Assembly (NCBI GenBank): GCA_019359635.1
Contig: JAHHGY010000037.1
Span: 1-35,531, forward strand
Direction of reading: 5' to 3'
DNA length: 35,531 nucleotides
Origin: Chroococcus sp. CMT-3BRIN-NPC107
Lineage (GTDB): Bacteria; Cyanobacteriota; Cyanobacteriia; Cyanobacteriales; Chroococcidiopsidaceae
Shown here: positions 8,241 through 15,916 of the stretch, piece after piece
How positions within the stretch are numbered: the stretch's first letter is position 1
Layout of the letters: every line of letters starts with the position of its first letter
Made by a program: the position numbers and the translations under genes
The notes under the pieces: model-generated
Databases searched by the model: none
Told to the model about the DNA's origin: nothing
The model's input: only the letters and a program-made list of their open reading frames with translations

Positions 8241-9926
8241 TTATTTACGCTTTGACGAAGCTTTAGCGGCTTTTTTTGCGGCTTTTTCGGCGGCGGCTTT
8301 TTCCAATATTGCTTGTTCTTTTTCTTCAGTAATTTTATCTAAATAATAATGATAGTCTCCGCGATAGGTGCGAAATTCTCCATCGCGTATTTCGACTATT
8401 TTGTTAGCAACTTTAGAAATAAAATAGCGATCGTGAGAAACTATAACTACCGTGCCGTCGTAGTTTTGGATTGCTTCTTCTAACATTTCTTTAGCCGGAA
8501 TATCTAAATGATTTGTCGGCTCATCTAAAATTAAAAAGTTAGCTGGACGTAGCAACATTTTTGCTAAAGCCAAACGCGCTTTTTCGCCACCACTTAAAGC
8601 CCCTACTTGTTTAAATACGGTATCGCCACTAAACAAGAATCTTCCTAAAATTGTTCTAACTTCTTCATTAGTCCAGTCTGGTACTTCGTCGTGGATAGTT
8701 TCCATTACAGTTTTACTAAGATTTAATGCTTCTGCCTGATTTTGTTCAAAGTAACCAGGTATGACATTATGATCTCCTATTTTTACTGTACCTTCGGTAG
8801 GAGGTTCCAAGCCCATAATTAAACGGAGCAAGGTAGATTTACCTGCACCATTAGGACCTAAAAAAGCAATACGATCGCCTCTTTCTATTGTTAAATTTGC
8901 TCCTAAAAATAGCACCTTATCATCATAAGTGTGAGTAAGTTCTTCAATTAATGCAACTTCTCTACCACTACGAGGCGAAGGCGGAAAACGAAAGTGTAAG
9001 GTTCTCATTCCCCCCGTAGGCGCTTCGATTCGTTCAATTTTATCTAGTTGTTTTTCTCGGCTTTTTGCTTGGGTACTGCGAGTTGCACTAGCTCTAAATC
9101 TATCTACAAATGCTTGTTGTTTTTCTAATTCTTTTTGCTGGCGTTCGTAGGCGCTTAATTGTGCTTCTTGAGCCTCAAACTTTTGTTGTAAGTAAGCCGA
9201 ATAGTTACCTAAATAAGTTGCCGAAACTCCTCGCTCAGTTTCTACAACTTGAGTGCAGAGACGATCTAAAAATTCTCTGTCGTGAGAAACAATTACCATC
9301 GGAGTTGCTAACTTTTTCAGGTACTTTTCTAACCACTCAATTGTTTCTAAATCTAAATGGTTTGTTGGCTCGTCCAATAATAATAAGTCTGGCTTTTGGA
9401 GTAAAATTTTGCCCAAACTCATCCGCATTTGCCAGCCACCACTAAAAGCACTGACTAAGCGATCGCCATCTGCTTGTTCAAAGCCCATTTCTGGCAAAAT
9501 TTTCTCAATCTGCGCCTCTAAACCGTATCCATCCAAAGCTTCAAATTTCCTTTGCAAGCGATCCATTTTATCGATCAGCTTGTCTAACTGTTCGGTGTCG
9601 ACGCTTTCCATCGCCCGATGCACTTCTGATAACGCTTGATGGACTTGGTTTGCTTCGTCAAAGGCTTGCCAAAATTCTTCTTTTACCGTGCGAGTTGGAT
9701 CTACTTCAAATTCTTGAGTCAAATAAGCTATGTGCAGACTAGCAGGGCGGATAATTTCGCCGCTAGTAGGTTCCATTTCTCCGGCGATGATTTTGAGTTG
9801 GGTAGATTTACCAGCACCGTTAACCCCCACTAACCCCGTGCGATCGCCTGGTTTAACTTCCCAGTTGACATCTTTGAGAACTTCGCCTGTCGGGTAAATT
9901 TTACTGATATGTTCTAGTCGCAGCAT
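8241..9926 (-). CDS. ABC-F family ATPase (ribosome-associated type)
   Basis: A 561-residue soluble protein with two tandem ABC domains and no membrane segments, the layout of ABC-F proteins that act on the ribosome in translation or antibiotic protection. Domain 1 has Walker A GVNGAGKS (34-41), signature FSGGW (161-165) and Walker B LLLLDEPTNHLD (181-192). Domain 2 repeats these with FLGPNGAGKS, LSGGEKAR and LILDEPTNHLD. Between them is the charged inter-domain linker (about 240-300) with FRASATRSTQAKSREKQLDK. The tail is Lys/Ala-rich (AAAEKAAKKAAKASSKRK). The subgroup (EttA, Uup, YdiF or YbiT) is not assigned. Confidence 0.9.
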   Translation of the reverse strand: MLRLEHISKIYPTGEVLKDVNWEVKPGDRTGLVGVNGAGKSTQLKIIAGEMEPTSGEIIRPASLHIAYLTQEFEVDPTRTVKEEFWQAFDEANQVHQALSEVHRAMESVDTEQLDKLIDKMDRLQRKFEALDGYGLEAQIEKILPEMGFEQADGDRLVSAFSGGWQMRMSLGKILLQKPDLLLLDEPTNHLDLETIEWLEKYLKKLATPMVIVSHDREFLDRLCTQVVETERGVSATYLGNYSAYLQQKFEAQEAQLSAYERQQKELEKQQAFVDRFRASATRSTQAKSREKQLDKIERIEAPTGGMRTLHFRFPPSPRSGREVALIEELTHTYDDKVLFLGANLTIERGDRIAFLGPNGAGKSTLLRLIMGLEPPTEGTVKIGDHNVIPGYFEQNQAEALNLSKTVMETIHDEVPDWTNEEVRTILGRFLFSGDTVFKQVGALSGGEKARLALAKMLLRPANFLILDEPTNHLDIPAKEMLEEAIQNYDGTVVIVSHDRYFISKVANKIVEIRDGEFRTYRGDYHYYLDKITEEKEQAILEKAAAEKAAKKAAKASSKRK

Positions 9927-10252
9927 TATTTATGTAGTCTCCAAGGTAGGAAAGGCGATCGCGGATTTAGTCGCATCAATCTTAACAAAAATTAAAGACT
10001 AGCAGCAAAAACTGATGGCCGCTTCTCCAAATTTTCTTATTTATACAATGAGTTAAAAAAATATTAAATTGGTATTTTTGGCAATAGGTATGTCTACCAT
10101 TACCTTATATTTTAACAAATAGCAACAAATATAATATATTCTTATAGTTACGTTGAGTAAATTAAAATTTTAACTTATCAAATACTTGATATATTGTGAG
10201 ACAGCTTGTAAAGCGAGCAAGTAAAAGCGATCGACTTCTTTAGAAGAAAAAT
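9927..10252. promoter_or_regulatory. Intergenic region with rbcL promoter/leader; inverted repeat TATCAA-N4-TTGATA
   Basis: This 326-base, AT-rich gap separates the divergent ABC-F gene and rbcL and must hold both promoters. Two symmetric sites stand out. The palindrome TTAAAATTTTAA is at 10162-10173. The perfect inverted repeat TATCAA-ATAC-TTGATA is at 10176-10191 and overlaps a possible -10 box TATATT (10190-10195). LysR-type regulators (RbcR/CbbR) control rbc operons in cyanobacteria and bind such dyads, but no exact consensus match is claimed. No gene is seen here. Confidence 0.45.
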
Positions 10253-11683
10253 ATGTCTTATTCTCAAACAAAAACTCAGGCAAAAACTGGCTATCAAGCT
10301 GGTGTAAAAGATTACCGACTAACTTACTACACTCCAGACTATACGCCTAAAGACACAGACATTTTGGCGGCGTTTCGTATGACTCCCCAGCCCGGAGTAC
10401 CCCCAGAAGAAGCAGGAGCAGCAGTAGCAGCAGAATCTTCCACTGGAACCTGGACAACGGTATGGACAGACTTGCTTACCGACCTAGATCGCTACAAAGG
10501 CCGTTGCTATGACATCGAACCCGTTGCTGGTGAAGACAACCAGTATATTTGTTACGTTGCCTATCCTTTAGACTTGTTTGAAGAAGGTTCTGTAACAAAT
10601 ATGTTGACCTCCATTGTCGGTAACGTATTTGGTTTTAAAGCATTACGAGCTTTGCGTCTTGAAGACCTCCGCATTCCCGTTGCTTACCTCAAAACTTTCC
10701 AAGGACCTCCTCATGGTATCCAGGTAGAGCGCGACAAACTAAACAAGTATGGTCGTCCTTTATTGGGATGTACGATTAAGCCTAAGTTAGGTTTATCTGC
10801 TAAAAACTACGGACGTGCAGTATACGAGTGTTTGCGCGGTGGTTTGGACTTCACCAAAGACGACGAAAACATCAACTCTGCTCCTTTCCAAAGATGGCGC
10901 GATCGCTTCTTGTTTGTAGCTGATGCCATCCACAAAGCCCAAGCAGAAACTGGGGAAATCAAAGGTCACTACCTCAACGTTACCGCCCCCACCTGCGAAC
11001 AGATGCTAGAACGGGCTGAGTACGCCAAAGAACTCAAAATGCCCATCGTCATGCACGACTACCTAACGGCAGGTTTTACCGCCAACACCACTTTGGCTCA
11101 TTGGTGTCGTAAAAACGGTATTTTGTTGCACATTCACCGCGCAATGCACGCCGTTATTGACCGTCAAAAAAATCACGGTATCCACTTCCGCGTTTTAGCA
11201 AAAACCCTCAGAATGTCTGGTGGCGATCATATCCACACCGGAACTGTTGTTGGTAAGCTAGAAGGCGAACGCGGGATCACGATGGGATTTGTTGACTTGT
11301 TGCGTGAAAACTACGTTGAACAAGACAAATCTCGCGGTATTTACTTCACTCAAGACTGGGCTTCTATGCCTGGTGTAATGGCAGTTGCTTCTGGCGGTAT
11401 CCACATTTGGCATATGCCCGCCCTATTGGAAATTTTCGGCGATGACTCCGTACTACAGTTTGGTGGCGGAACTCTTGGACACCCTTGGGGTAATGCGCCT
11501 GGTGCAACTGCTAACCGTGTAGCTTTGGAAGCTTGCGTTCAAGCTCGTAACGAAGGACGTAGCCTAGCTCGTGAAGGTAATGACATTATCCGCGAAGCTT
11601 GTAAGTGGTCGCCTGAACTTGCTGTTGCTGCCGAACTATGGAAAGAAATCAAGTTCGAGTTCGAGGCAATGGATACCGTTTGA
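10253..11683 (+). CDS. rbcL: RuBisCO large subunit, form IB
   Basis: A 476-residue large subunit of ribulose-1,5-bisphosphate carboxylase/oxygenase, which fixes CO2 in carboxysomes as an L8S8 complex. The signature [10 protein letters not shown] includes the carbamylated lysine K202 with metal ligands D204 and E205. The active-site K176 is in CTIKPKLG. Loop 6 follows in [18 protein letters not shown]. The N-terminus ([25 protein letters not shown]) and overall sequence are of the cyanobacterial/green form IB type. First gene of rbcL-rbcX-rbcS, with rca downstream, an order known from Nostoc-type cyanobacteria. Confidence 0.99.
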   Translation: MSYSQTKTQAKTGYQAGVKDYRLTYYTPDYTPKDTDILAAFRMTPQPGVPPEEAGAAVAAESSTGTWTTVWTDLLTDLDRYKGRCYDIEPVAGEDNQYICYVAYPLDLFEEGSVTNMLTSIVGNVFGFKALRALRLEDLRIPVAYLKTFQGPPHGIQVERDKLNKYGRPLLGCTIKPKLGLSAKNYGRAVYECLRGGLDFTKDDENINSAPFQRWRDRFLFVADAIHKAQAETGEIKGHYLNVTAPTCEQMLERAEYAKELKMPIVMHDYLTAGFTANTTLAHWCRKNGILLHIHRAMHAVIDRQKNHGIHFRVLAKTLRMSGGDHIHTGTVVGKLEGERGITMGFVDLLRENYVEQDKSRGIYFTQDWASMPGVMAVASGGIHIWHMPALLEIFGDDSVLQFGGGTLGHPWGNAPGATANRVALEACVQARNEGRSLAREGNDIIREACKWSPELAVAAELWKEIKFEFEAMDTV

Positions 11684-11700
11684 TGAGTAGCTAATTGTAG

Positions 11701-11738
11701 GAGCTAGGGAGTTTTGAGTTAAGTTAACTTAATAGCTC
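11701..11738 (+). repeat. Intercistronic inverted repeat between rbcL and rbcX
   Basis: GAGCTA at 11701-11706 is complementary to TAGCTC at 11733-11738. The second arm is directly preceded by the 14-base perfect palindrome TTAAGTTAACTTAA (11719-11732). In RNA this can form a hairpin just after the rbcL stop. It may protect or shorten the rbcL message relative to rbcX and rbcS. Role is inferred. Confidence 0.4.
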
Positions 11739-11771
11739 ATACATCACTACCTTTAGGGCTGGGGCGCTGGT

Positions 11772-12176
11772 ATGAATCTCAAACAAATTGCGAAAGATAC
11801 AGCTAAGACACTACAAAGCTATTTGACTTATCAGGCAGTAAAAGTAGTCCTAGCTCAATTGAGTGAAACCGATCCACCTTTGGGGTTTTGGTTGCATCAC
11901 TTTTCCTCTAGAGAAAAAATCCAAGATGGAGAAGCGTACATTCAAGCGTTGTTTCAAGAAAAACAAGCTTTGGCGATGCGAATTTTGACTGTGAGAGAAC
12001 ACTTGGCGCAAGAAGTAACAGACTTTTTGCCAGAGATGGTTTGCACAGGAATCGCCCAAGCTAATATGGAACATCGCCGCCAGCAGCTAGAGCGAATCAC
12101 CCAGTTAGATATATCAACCTCCAGCCTGACTCAAACGCCAAGCACCGAAGCTCAACCGGATAATCAATCTAGTTGA
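11772..12176 (+). CDS. rbcX: RuBisCO assembly chaperone RbcX
   Basis: A 134-residue RbcX, the homodimeric helical chaperone that binds the C-terminal tail of RbcL and stabilises RbcL8 until RbcS docks. Features seen: N-terminal MNLKQIAKDTAKTLQSYLTYQAVK, the QLSETDPPLGFWL loop, and RHREHLAQE-like helices (ILTVREHLAQEVTDFLPEM). The C-terminal tail after residue 112 is Ser/Thr-rich and probably disordered. It sits between rbcL (88 bases upstream) and rbcS (77 bases downstream), the classic cyanobacterial arrangement. Confidence 0.97.
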   Translation: MNLKQIAKDTAKTLQSYLTYQAVKVVLAQLSETDPPLGFWLHHFSSREKIQDGEAYIQALFQEKQALAMRILTVREHLAQEVTDFLPEMVCTGIAQANMEHRRQQLERITQLDISTSSLTQTPSTEAQPDNQSS

Positions 12177-12253
12177 TTTGACCCCAAGCAATAATCTCCT
12201 TCTGTTAAAGAAGGGGAAGACAATTTATCCCCTTATCCCCACGATTTTAAGTC

Positions 12254-12577
12254 ATGCAAACTCTACCAAAAGAGCGTCGCTTTGAAACTCTGTCTTATTT
12301 GCCCCCTTTATCTGACGCTCAGATAAATAGACAAGTTCAGTACATTTTGACTCAGGGTTATTTCCCAGCTATTGAATTTAACGAAGTTTCCGATCCAACC
12401 GAATTGTATTGGACAATGTGGAAGCTACCTTTATTCAATGCTAGAACTCCTGAAGAAGTATTGAGCGAAGTTCGTGCTTGTCGCGCCGAATATTCCAACT
12501 GCTACATCCGCGTAGTTGGTTTTGACAACGTTAAGCAATGCCAAATTCTTAGCTTTATCGTTCACAAGCCTCGCTAG
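12254..12577 (+). CDS. rbcS: RuBisCO small subunit
   Basis: A 107-residue small subunit that caps the RbcL8 core. It starts [21 protein letters not shown]. It contains [40 protein letters not shown], and the C-terminal [15 protein letters not shown], all standard for cyanobacterial RbcS. Third gene of the rbc operon. A hairpin just downstream (12608-12632) may end or process the message. Confidence 0.98.
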   Translation: MQTLPKERRFETLSYLPPLSDAQINRQVQYILTQGYFPAIEFNEVSDPTELYWTMWKLPLFNARTPEEVLSEVRACRAEYSNCYIRVVGFDNVKQCQILSFIVHKPR

Positions 12578-12607
12578 AAAGCAAAGCTTCATTTTGAAAA
12601 AATAATC

Positions 12608-12663
12608 AGGAAGTAATCAACTGTTGCTTCCTAACCTAGGAGAGGTGGACTTGTCTGCCTCTC
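12608..12663 (+). terminator. Two stem-loops after rbcS, possible terminator or processing site
   Basis: AGGAAGTAA (12608-12616) can pair with TTGCTTCCT (12624-12632), nine pairs with one G-U and a 7-base loop. GAGAGG (12640-12645) pairs with CCTCTC (12658-12663) and is followed by TTATTTA. The U-tract is weak, so partial termination or 3'-end stabilisation of rbcLXS is the likely role. Confidence 0.4.
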
Positions 12664-12741
12664 TTATTTACTGTGTAAAAAGGGAGACTTATCAAGTTGG
12701 CTTTCCGAAAACTGAACGCCCAGAGATAAGACCCTTTTGCA

Positions 12742-12842
12742 GGGGGTTTGGCAGAGGCAACTCGTCCCCTGATGGGGAGGTAAAAGCGGGTATCGCTATT
12801 CTTCCCGCTTTGTTGCCGTTGGGCTTGGGAGCCAGATCCCCC
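12742..12842 (+). ncRNA. Candidate structured RNA element between rbcS and rca
   Basis: In the 316-base gap between rbcS and rca, a GC-richer block folds on paper into nested stems. The outer stem is GGGGG (12742-12746) with CCCCC (12838-12842), continued by TGGC (12749-12752) with GCCA (12831-12834). The middle stem is GGCAAC (12756-12761) with GTTGCC (12812-12817). It encloses two hairpins: TCCCC/GGGGA (12765-12778) and AGCGGG/CCCGCT (12785-12809). An alternative GGCT/AGCC hairpin lies at 12822-12833. The block ends 51 bases before rca. It could be an rca leader element, an independent small RNA or the remnant of a repeat. No known family was recognised. Confidence 0.35.
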
Positions 12843-12893
12843 AATTCCTGATTTTTCCTAAGAACTCGATCGCACTATTCAACAATAATAATT

Positions 12894-14375
12894 ATGAGCT
12901 ACTACATTTCTCCTAGCTTTTTAGATAAACTTGCCGTCCACATTACCAAGAACTTTTTAGAACTTCCTGGGGTGCGCGTACCGCTCATTTTGGGCATTCA
13001 CGGGCGCAAAGGTGAAGGTAAATCCTTTCAATGCGAATTAGTATTTGAACGCATGGGCATTGAGGCAATTCATATGTCCGCCGGGGAATTAGAAAGTCCC
13101 GATGCGGGAGATCCGGGGCGATTGGTTAGACTGCGCTATCGAGAAGCTTCGGAACTAAGTAAGGTGCGGGGCAAAATGTGCGTCTTGATGATTAATGACT
13201 TGGATGCAGGAGCGGGAAGATTTGATCGCGGTACTCAATATACGGTCAATACTCAGCTAGTTAATGGCACGTTGATGAATATTGCCGACAACCCCACCGA
13301 TGTACAGTTGCCTGGATCTTACGACTCTACACCCCTGCAACGGATACCAATTATTGTTACAGGGAATGATTTTTCGACTCTGTACGCCCCTTTAATTCGG
13401 GATGGACGCATGGAGAAATTCTTTTGGGAACCCAATCGCGATGACAAAATTGGGATTGTTGGCGGTATATTTGAGTCGGATGGATTGCCGAAGCGAGATA
13501 TAGAGAAACTTGTAGATACTTTTCTCAATCAGCCCGTAGACTTTTTTAGTGCATTGCGGTCGCGCATTTATGACGAACAAATCCGCGACTTTATCCACAC
13601 TACGGGTTTTGAGAAAGTTTCGCTGCGCGTAGTTAACAGCACCGAAGGAGCGCCAACTTTTGCTAAACCCAATTTCCAACTACCGCGCTTGATTGAGTAC
13701 GGCAACTTGATGGTAAAAGAACAGCAAAGAGTAGAAAATTCTGGTTTGGTAAGAGAGTACAATCAAGCGTTACAGGATAAAAGTTTCCCTGCGCTCGAAA
13801 TGCGCGATCGCCCAGAACCTACCCCTGTGCCTGCATCTAAACCAGTACAGCAAGATCCTACTCCTATTACCAATCAATTTGCTTACCCAATCCAAAGCGC
13901 GCATTATAATACCTCCATTAATGGGTCAGAAACGCGCGATCGCCTAGAACTGACACCTTCACCTGCACCTAAACCTATATCTATACCCAAGCTTGCCCCT
14001 ACACCTGTAGCAGAAAATCCTAATCCTACTAACAATCGCTTTGTTTACCCAAACCAAAGCGCCCATCATAATACCCATGTCGATCCCAACCGTCATAATG
14101 AAGTCTTAGTAACCCGTATTGGCTTAGAAACCCTAGAACGGATGCGAACAGATTTAGCCCAAGGTCATCATATTGGGCTTGAATTTGTTGATAAACGCCG
14201 ATTTAAGACTAATTCTTGGCAAAGTTACGGTTCGGTAGTGGTGGGAGAATCGGAGGCGATAATTGCTTTAGAATCTTGTTTAACCGAGCATGAGAACGAT
14301 TATGTCCGCTTATTTGGGATTGAATCGGGAAGTAGGCGGCGGTTGTGGGAAAAAATCGTCCAGCGTCCAGAATAA
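12894..14375 (+). CDS. rca: RuBisCO activase-like AAA+ protein with C-terminal RbcS-like (SSUL) domain
   Basis: A 493-residue protein encoded just after rbcLXS. Residues 1-290 form an AAA+ module: Walker A GIHGRKGEGKS (34-44), Walker B region MCVLMINDLDAG with N101/D102/D104, and RDGRMEKFFWEP holding sensor/arginine-finger type residues. A Pro/Asn-rich linker (about 300-400) follows. The last 93 residues (about 401-493, HNEVLVTRIGLETLERMRTD to IVQRPE) resemble RuBisCO small subunit, as in the SSUL domains of CcmM. Such cyanobacterial Rca proteins remodel sugar-phosphate-inhibited RuBisCO and use SSUL for recruitment to carboxysomes. The linker holds two copies of a similar segment. ATPase motifs look intact. 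Confidence 0.93.
   Translation: MSYYISPSFLDKLAVHITKNFLELPGVRVPLILGIHGRKGEGKSFQCELVFERMGIEAIHMSAGELESPDAGDPGRLVRLRYREASELSKVRGKMCVLMINDLDAGAGRFDRGTQYTVNTQLVNGTLMNIADNPTDVQLPGSYDSTPLQRIPIIVTGNDFSTLYAPLIRDGRMEKFFWEPNRDDKIGIVGGIFESDGLPKRDIEKLVDTFLNQPVDFFSALRSRIYDEQIRDFIHTTGFEKVSLRVVNSTEGAPTFAKPNFQLPRLIEYGNLMVKEQQRVENSGLVREYNQALQDKSFPALEMRDRPEPTPVPASKPVQQDPTPITNQFAYPIQSAHYNTSINGSETRDRLELTPSPAPKPISIPKLAPTPVAENPNPTNNRFVYPNQSAHHNTHVDPNRHNEVLVTRIGLETLERMRTDLAQGHHIGLEFVDKRRFKTNSWQSYGSVVVGESEAIIALESCLTEHENDYVRLFGIESGSRRRLWEKIVQRPE
13801..14086 (+). repeat. Duplicated segment encoding the Rca linker
   Basis: Two diverged copies lie in tandem within rca. Each starts with CGCGATCGCC encoding RDRPEPTP or RDRLELTP, continues through Pro/Lys-rich PVPASKP or PSPAPKP, and ends in NQFAYPIQSAHYNT or NRFVYPNQSAHHNT. 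The second copy has an extra insert (SIPKLAPTPVA). It is likely an internal duplication that lengthened the tether between the AAA+ and SSUL domains; the HIP1-containing start of each copy may mark the unit boundary. Confidence 0.75.
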
Positions 14376-14397
14376 GGCAAATAATCTTTTTCCTCAA

Positions 14398-14425
14398 TTG
14401 CTACAGGCGCTAAAAATGCTATATT
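14398..14425 (+). promoter_or_regulatory. Putative promoter of the SRP RNA gene
   Basis: TTGCTA (14398-14403) and TATATT (14420-14425) are separated by 16 bases. They place a start about 7 bases downstream, at the first paired base of the SRP RNA. This resembles a sigma70-type promoter. Not experimentally supported. Confidence 0.5.
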
Positions 14426-14432
14426 GAGTTTA

Positions 14433-14530
14433 GACCTGGATCCATGCGATCGCAACACCTAAATCTTGTCAGGACCGGAAGGTAGCAGCAATACAGGATG
14501 CTTGTGGTAGGCGTGGTTTCCGGGTTCCCT
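14433..14530 (+). ncRNA. ffs: Signal recognition particle RNA, small bacterial (4.5S) type
   Basis: The conserved apical part reads GTCAGGACCGGAAGGTAGCAGC at about 14468, with the GGAA tetraloop and the asymmetric AGCAGCA loop that binds Ffh. The ends pair: GACCTGGATCCATGC (from 14433) matches GCGTGGTTTCCGGGTT (to about 14526), with one or two irregularities. This gives a single long hairpin of about 97 bases without an Alu domain. With Ffh and FtsY it delivers membrane proteins to SecYEG. It lies 57 bases after rca and has its own likely promoter. TTTTT at 14533 may help end transcription. Confidence 0.93.
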
Positions 14531-14555
14531 AGTTTTTAAGAGAGCAGAAACTGCC

Positions 14556-14936
14556 ATGCCTGGTTTTGGAGATATTGTACAAAAAGCTTTTTATCTCGGC
14601 GTTGGTCTAGCTTCTTACGCTGGCGAAAAAGCAGGGGGAAAAGTAGCAGAACTGAGACTACAAGCCCAAAAATTAGCCGACGATATGGTTTCTCGCGGTG
14701 AAATGACCACTGAAGAAGCAAAAAAGTTTGTTGAAGATATGATGCAAAAGGCTCAACAAACTGCCCAAGTGCCTAATCCCGAACCAATCAATACCCCCAC
14801 AGAACCCCGCCGTATAGAAATTATTTCCGAAGACGAAAGCGCTACTACTCCAGAACAAGCCCAAGATGTAGACAATTTGCGCCAGCAAGTAATGGGGCTG
14901 CAAGAAGAACTAAAAAATCTTAAGCGCGATAAGTAA
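14556..14936 (+). CDS. Phasin-like / small coiled-coil protein
   Basis: A 126-residue hydrophilic protein. Residues 1-70 resemble the polyhydroxyalkanoate granule-associated (phasin, PhaI/PhaF-like) domain: an amphipathic helix KAFYLGVGLASYAGEKAGGKVAEL, then LADDMVSRGEMTTEEAKKFVEDMMQKA. The middle (70-100) is Pro/Glu-rich, and the end (VDNLRQQVMGLQEELKNL) is a short coiled coil. Cyanobacterial homologues are usually annotated as phasin family or hypothetical. No PHA synthesis genes are in the window, so a granule role is not shown. It immediately follows the SRP RNA. Confidence 0.7.
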   Translation: MPGFGDIVQKAFYLGVGLASYAGEKAGGKVAELRLQAQKLADDMVSRGEMTTEEAKKFVEDMMQKAQQTAQVPNPEPINTPTEPRRIEIISEDESATTPEQAQDVDNLRQQVMGLQEELKNLKRDK

Positions 14937-15035
14937 AGTAAATTTAAAACCACATCTTGTGGGCATTCGCTATATATAGAATAGGGCGAAAGTCACTAAA
15001 TAAAACTTTTTATCATAAAAAACGCTTAAAAGCGT

Positions 15036-15434
15036 ATGGAAAACTGGCAAAAGGATCTTTTAGAAATTGTTGAAGATGTGACCGATGAAGTAGAAAATTT
15101 CTTTGTAGGAGTCACCGAAATAGTAGAATCATTTTTTGAAATGTCAGATGCGATCGCGTCCCAAGTGCAAAACACAATAACTACAGAATTTGATTTGTAT
15201 TTGCAGGAATGGGCAGAACCACTATTTGATGTTTACACCGATCTCGAAGACGTGATGAGCGATCTTGAACAACCATTTCCTCATTTAGTCGAACCTACAG
15301 AAACTAGACACCCGGCTTGCAGAGGTTGTTACAACTATCACGGACAAGTTTATAACGGCAGCTTATTAGTCTGTGGAATGCACCCTTATGGTTGGGAAGA
15401 TAGCAATTGTCCAGACTGGGAGAGTAGCAATTAA
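15036..15434 (+). CDS. Conserved cyanobacterial protein with acidic helices and a Cys motif
   Basis: A 132-residue protein of unknown function. Residues 1-85 are very acidic and predicted helical (EIVEDVTDEVENFFVGVTEI). The C-terminal 45 residues carry HPACRGCYNYHGQVYN, then LVCGMHPYGWEDSNCPDWE. The four cysteines and nearby histidines could form a metal (zinc) site. The stop is 4 bases before the proposed queF start, suggesting an operon. I recognise the Cys motif as recurrent in cyanobacterial hypotheticals but know no function. Confidence 0.75.
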   Translation: MENWQKDLLEIVEDVTDEVENFFVGVTEIVESFFEMSDAIASQVQNTITTEFDLYLQEWAEPLFDVYTDLEDVMSDLEQPFPHLVEPTETRHPACRGCYNYHGQVYNGSLLVCGMHPYGWEDSNCPDWESSN

Positions 15435-15438
15435 TCTG

Positions 15439-15873
15439 ATGACTAATGACTCTTTATTTATGCCAGAATTAGGCGCAGAAAATCAACCGCCCACAACAGA
15501 AATGAAGTACGGCGAACGCGAGATTGCTAAAGGCAAATTAATTACTTTTCCAAATCCGCGTATAGGGCGCAGGTACGACATTCATATTACCTTGCCGGAA
15601 TTTACTTGTAAGTGTCCGTTTTCTGGCTATCCTGACTTTGCCACAATTTATATTACCTACGTTCCCGATCGCTTAGTTGTGGAATTAAAGGCAATTAAGT
15701 TGTACATCAATAGTTATCGCGATCGCTATATTTCTCACGAAGAATCGATTAACCAAATTTTAGATGACTTTGTAGCTGCCTGCGATCCTCTAGAAGTTCA
15801 CGTTAAAGGCGATTATTCCCCACGAGGTAACGTCCATACAGTAATTGAAGTACGTCATCAGAAGGCGAATTAA
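15439..15873 (+). CDS. queF: NADPH-dependent 7-cyano-7-deazaguanine reductase
   Basis: QueF reduces preQ0 to preQ1 in queuosine synthesis for tRNA. The 144-residue form from ATG 15439 matches the short, unimodular QueF family. EFTCKCPFSGYPDFATI contains the catalytic C59 that forms a thioimide with substrate and the acid D66. VELKAIKLYINSYRD holds substrate-binding E82, and HEE follows at 100-102. A longer reading from GTG 15373 exists, but its first 22 residues overlap the previous gene and lack family similarity, so the ATG is preferred. Confidence 0.95.
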   Translation: MTNDSLFMPELGAENQPPTTEMKYGEREIAKGKLITFPNPRIGRRYDIHITLPEFTCKCPFSGYPDFATIYITYVPDRLVVELKAIKLYINSYRDRYISHEESINQILDDFVAACDPLEVHVKGDYSPRGNVHTVIEVRHQKAN

Positions 15874-15916
15874 AAATACTGGCGTTGCTCAAGAAAGTTG
15901 GAGGTGCGCCCAGATA

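Noticed and set aside
9110..9833. Several forward frames opposite the ABC-F gene
   Set aside because: Antisense to conserved Walker and linker motifs; no domain content.
12624..12851. 75-residue open frame between rbcS and rca
   Set aside because: No recognisable domain, poor composition (many Gly/Pro/Arg), starts inside the rbcS-downstream hairpin, and the region is better explained by RNA structure. Not excluded as a degenerate coding remnant.
15373..15438. GTG start giving a longer QueF
   Set aside because: The added 22 residues lie within the end of the preceding gene in another frame and do not resemble QueF. ATG 15439 fits the family length.
15845..15916. Upstream ATG of the RibK-like gene
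   Set aside because: It overlaps queF, and a GGAGGT ribosome site points to ATG 15917.
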